DNA from: an uncultured Pirellula sp.
GTDB taxonomy: Bacteria; Planctomycetota; Planctomycetia; Pirellulales; Pirellulaceae
Direction: 5' to 3'
DNA: 11,601 nt
Assembly: GCA_903837255.1 (NCBI GenBank)
Contig: CAILTZ010000782.1
Coordinates: forward strand, 1 to 11,601
Position 1 is the stretch's first letter, and each line of letters starts with the position of its first letter. Below the pieces are notes generated by a model. That model worked only from the letters and a program-made list of their open reading frames with translations, was not told where the DNA came from and did no database searches. Positions 9,406-11,601 of the stretch are shown here, one piece after another. The position numbers were made by a program, and so were the translations under genes.

Positions 9406-11115
9406 ATGCTTTCCCGTTGGGCGATTCGAAAGAAGTTGCAAATTGCGATGGCAGTCTTGGGGCTGGTCATTGGCGTTTTGGGCTACAGCTCGTTCCGTGG
9501 CGTTTATGCTTACAAGGAACTCGTCGCGACCCTCTCTAGCCGCGCCAGTGAGATTCCATTAACGGCTGAGTTGACCCGAGCGATCGATGATTTGCGGGTC
9601 GACCAGGAGCCATCGCACACGCGGGAGATTCTGACGTTTTCGATGCAGGAGCCCGATGAGGCCAACACGTACACCCGCCGGCCTTTTTCGGATCGTCTGC
9701 AACAAGTTCGGGAGATACTCGCGAGGTACAAGTCCAGGTTGGAGAGTTCACATTCGGACGCATTGTTTCTTGCGGATCGGAGCGAGGAACTGCAAACGGC
9801 CGAGAAGATAGGCGAGCTGATCAACGAGATCGCTTGGCGGAATGGCCGCAAGGATTTGGTTACCAACCGGATAGCTCGGATGCAGCAGGATCAGGATTTG
9901 GATCAGTTGGGTGATCTTGCGCATCAGTTGCCTGATCTGCTCACGCGACGGATGGTCAGTTTCCGCGATGAGGTCCGTACTCGGTATCGGACTTGGATCA
10001 TCATGGCTTGGAGCAGTGCGATCCTAGCCGGTGGGATGCTCATCGGTTTGTTTGTATACGCGCGCTCGGCGGTGGTGCGTCCCTTTAAGAATCTTTTGTA
10101 TGGAGCCAGGCGCGTTGCGCAGTGCGACTTTGCTTACCGTATCCATACGTCTACCTCGGATGAGATTGCAGAGCTGGCGCATGCGATCAATCTCAGCGCG
10201 CAGAGTTTTCTGGCGATTCAAAAGGATCTCAAGGAGCAGGTCCGTCAGAGGTCCGAAGAGGTGATTCGAAACGAGCAGCTCGCGAGCGTCGGTTTTTTGG
10301 CGGCGGGCGTGGCGCATGAAATCAATAATCCACAGGCCGCGATCGCTTGGAGCGCCGAGGCGCTCGAAGCCCGTTTGCACCGTATCCTGCACCCAGTCAT
10401 GCGAGTCTCTACGGGCATGCAAGTCTCTACTGACGAGAATGCTTCGGCCTCCTCCAACGCAGTCGTATCGAGCGAGACGCTTGCAGGAACCGATCTTGAT
10501 ACGCTCCGCACCTACTTGCGACGGATCCAAGACGAAGCGTTTCGTTGCAAAGGAATCACCGAGCGATTGCTGGATTTCTCCAGATTAGGAACCAACCAGC
10601 GCAAGCAGCAGACGGACATGAACGAGGTCGTCCGTGACGTGGTCGATATGGTTCGGCATCTGGGACCCTACCGCTCGCAGAAAATCGAAATCGAGACCAG
10701 TGAGTCTCCGGCGATCGCCTGGGCGAGCCCTCAGGAAATGAAGCAAGTGGTCTTGAACCTGATCACCAATGCGCTCGAGTCGCTCGATCCAGATTCCAAA
10801 TCTGGGCTAGTGCGGGTCAAGGTACTCCCTAGACCGGAGCAGGACCAAGTCCATTTGTTGATCGAGGACAACGGGTGCGGAATGGACCAAGAGGTCATGA
10901 GGCACTTGTTTGAACCATTCTTTACACGCCGTCGGGATGGACGGGGTACAGGGTTGGGATTGCCGATCACCAACAGGATTATCACCGATCACGGTGGGCG
11001 GATCACGCCGCGCAGCGAAGGGCCTGGATTGGGCTCCCGATTCGAAATTGCATTGCCCTCGAAACCTACCAACGATTCCCTTTATGACAACCACCATGAA
11101 CTCGCAGTCGCCTGA
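9406..11115 (+). CDS. Membrane-bound sensor histidine kinase (HAMP, HisKA, HATPase_c)
   Basis: A 569-residue two-component sensor kinase. A basic N-terminus leads into a first membrane helix (about residues 10-32); residues about 33-195 form a mainly helical, probably periplasmic sensor region matching no family I recognise; a second membrane helix follows at about 197-219. A HAMP-like linker (about 220-275) precedes the dimerisation domain, whose phosphoacceptor is H304 in GVAHEINNP. The catalytic ATP-binding domain shows the N box (NLITNALESL, 451-460), G1 (DNGCGM, 488-493), F box (FEPFF, 502-506) and G2 (GTGLGL, 514-519). H304 to LLDFSR (388-393) is near 90 residues, against roughly 50 in typical HisKA domains, because of a Ser/Thr/Ala-rich insert at about 325-362. 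The ATG at 9406 gives a proper signal-anchor N-terminus but has no clear Shine-Dalgarno site. The next gene overlaps its end, so the two are a cognate pair. The signal sensed is unknown. Confidence 0.95.
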   Translation: MLSRWAIRKKLQIAMAVLGLVIGVLGYSSFRGVYAYKELVATLSSRASEIPLTAELTRAIDDLRVDQEPSHTREILTFSMQEPDEANTYTRRPFSDRLQQVREILARYKSRLESSHSDALFLADRSEELQTAEKIGELINEIAWRNGRKDLVTNRIARMQQDQDLDQLGDLAHQLPDLLTRRMVSFRDEVRTRYRTWIIMAWSSAILAGGMLIGLFVYARSAVVRPFKNLLYGARRVAQCDFAYRIHTSTSDEIAELAHAINLSAQSFLAIQKDLKEQVRQRSEEVIRNEQLASVGFLAAGVAHEINNPQAAIAWSAEALEARLHRILHPVMRVSTGMQVSTDENASASSNAVVSSETLAGTDLDTLRTYLRRIQDEAFRCKGITERLLDFSRLGTNQRKQQTDMNEVVRDVVDMVRHLGPYRSQKIEIETSESPAIAWASPQEMKQVVLNLITNALESLDPDSKSGLVRVKVLPRPEQDQVHLLIEDNGCGMDQEVMRHLFEPFFTRRRDGRGTGLGLPITNRIITDHGGRITPRSEGPGLGSRFEIALPSKPTNDSLYDNHHELAVA

Positions 11116-11601
11116 GTCCCTTTCGATTCTCTTTGCCGACGATGAAAAGGAACTTCAGGAAATCGCACGCATAGAGCTCCCCTTTTACGGTCACCGAGTG
11201 ACGGTATGTCCCGACGGATACACTGCGATCGCGGCACTCGAAAAGGACCAATTCGATTGCTTGATCGTCGATTTGGACATGCCTGGAATGAATGGCATCC
11301 AGGTCATCGAGCGGGCCGCCACACTCTGTCCGGCAACCGAGGCGATCGTTCTAACGGGAAAGCGTTCGTTGGAAACGGCCATCGCGGCGCTGAGATTTGG
11401 AGTGATCGATTATTTGAGCAAGCCCTGTCGCTTTTCCGAACTCAATGAGCTCTTGGCTCGCGTCGCGCAGAGACGTCGGCTCAAGCAGCGCACGGCGGAG
11501 CTCGAGCGAATGGAACGCAGCCACTCGTCCCGCGCACCTCAGATCGTCGGCCAGTCCAAAGCGATGCAGGGTATTGCCAAACTCGTTTCCCGAGTTGCAC
11601 C
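11084..11601 (+). CDS. NtrC-type response regulator, sigma-54 activator (3' end outside window)
   Basis: The frame is open from ATG 11084 to the window end, giving 172 residues. Residues about 13-130 form a receiver domain: acidic pocket D19-D20, probable phosphoacceptor D63 in VDLDMPGMNG, T91, and K113 in the SKP motif. A charged, probably coiled linker (about 130-150) follows. IVGQSKAMQ at 154-162 then matches the usual beginning of the sigma-54 interaction AAA+ domain, so the complete protein should continue with GAFTGA-bearing AAA+ and probably HTH domains; this part is inferred. ATG 11084 overlaps the kinase gene by 32 bases; the in-frame ATG at 11096 is an alternative, with a 20-base overlap. 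Neither has a Shine-Dalgarno site, which suggests translational coupling to the kinase. It should receive phosphate from the adjacent kinase and activate sigma-54 promoters of unknown genes. Confidence 0.93.
   Translation, partial: MTTTMNSQSPESLSILFADDEKELQEIARIELPFYGHRVTVCPDGYTAIAALEKDQFDCLIVDLDMPGMNGIQVIERAATLCPATEAIVLTGKRSLETAIAALRFGVIDYLSKPCRFSELNELLARVAQRRRLKQRTAELERMERSHSSRAPQIVGQSKAMQGIAKLVSRVA

Overview
The window reads as chromosomal DNA from a planctomycete, most likely of the Pirellulaceae-type lineage. This is inferred from protein families, not from a marker gene: the PSCyt1/DUF1549/DUF1553 protein, the DUF1501 protein and the Pirellula/Verrucomicrobium-type haem-binding dehydrogenase are characteristic, often highly paralogous families of Planctomycetota and their PVC relatives. 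Base composition looks moderately GC-rich. All five genes lie on the + strand, gaps are under 100 bases, and no tRNA, rRNA, CRISPR array or mobile element is visible.

Positions 2-9314 hold a tight three-gene block of exported proteins. The first gene (5' end outside the window) encodes a giant mosaic protein of at least 1709 residues: signal peptide, c-type haem motif, WD40-like propeller, Big2-like domain, CX4CH cytochrome domain, second Big2-like domain, DUF1549 with a third haem motif, and DUF1553 split by a coiled coil plus a discoidin-like module. The second gene encodes a Tat-exported DUF1501 protein of the alkaline-phosphatase/sulfatase fold. The third encodes a secreted beta-propeller dehydrogenase-like protein with a C-terminal cytochrome c domain. 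Together they look like one extracytoplasmic machine with several haem centres. No substrate is experimentally assigned to such sets; oxidative or hydrolytic processing of a complex (perhaps sulfated) polymer is only a hypothesis.

Positions 9315-9405 form a 91-base gap with a perfect 10-bp inverted repeat, 16 bases before the next start codon. Positions 9406-11601 hold a two-component system: a membrane histidine kinase with a periplasmic sensor region, overlapped by 32 bases by an NtrC-type response regulator cut off by the window end at the start of its AAA+ domain. The likely output is sigma-54-dependent transcription of unknown targets; control of the upstream cassette is possible but unproven.

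I see no strong candidate for a wholly undescribed system. The most unusual items are the domain architecture of the first protein, its non-canonical haem motif, the insert in the kinase dimerisation domain and the intergenic hairpin.
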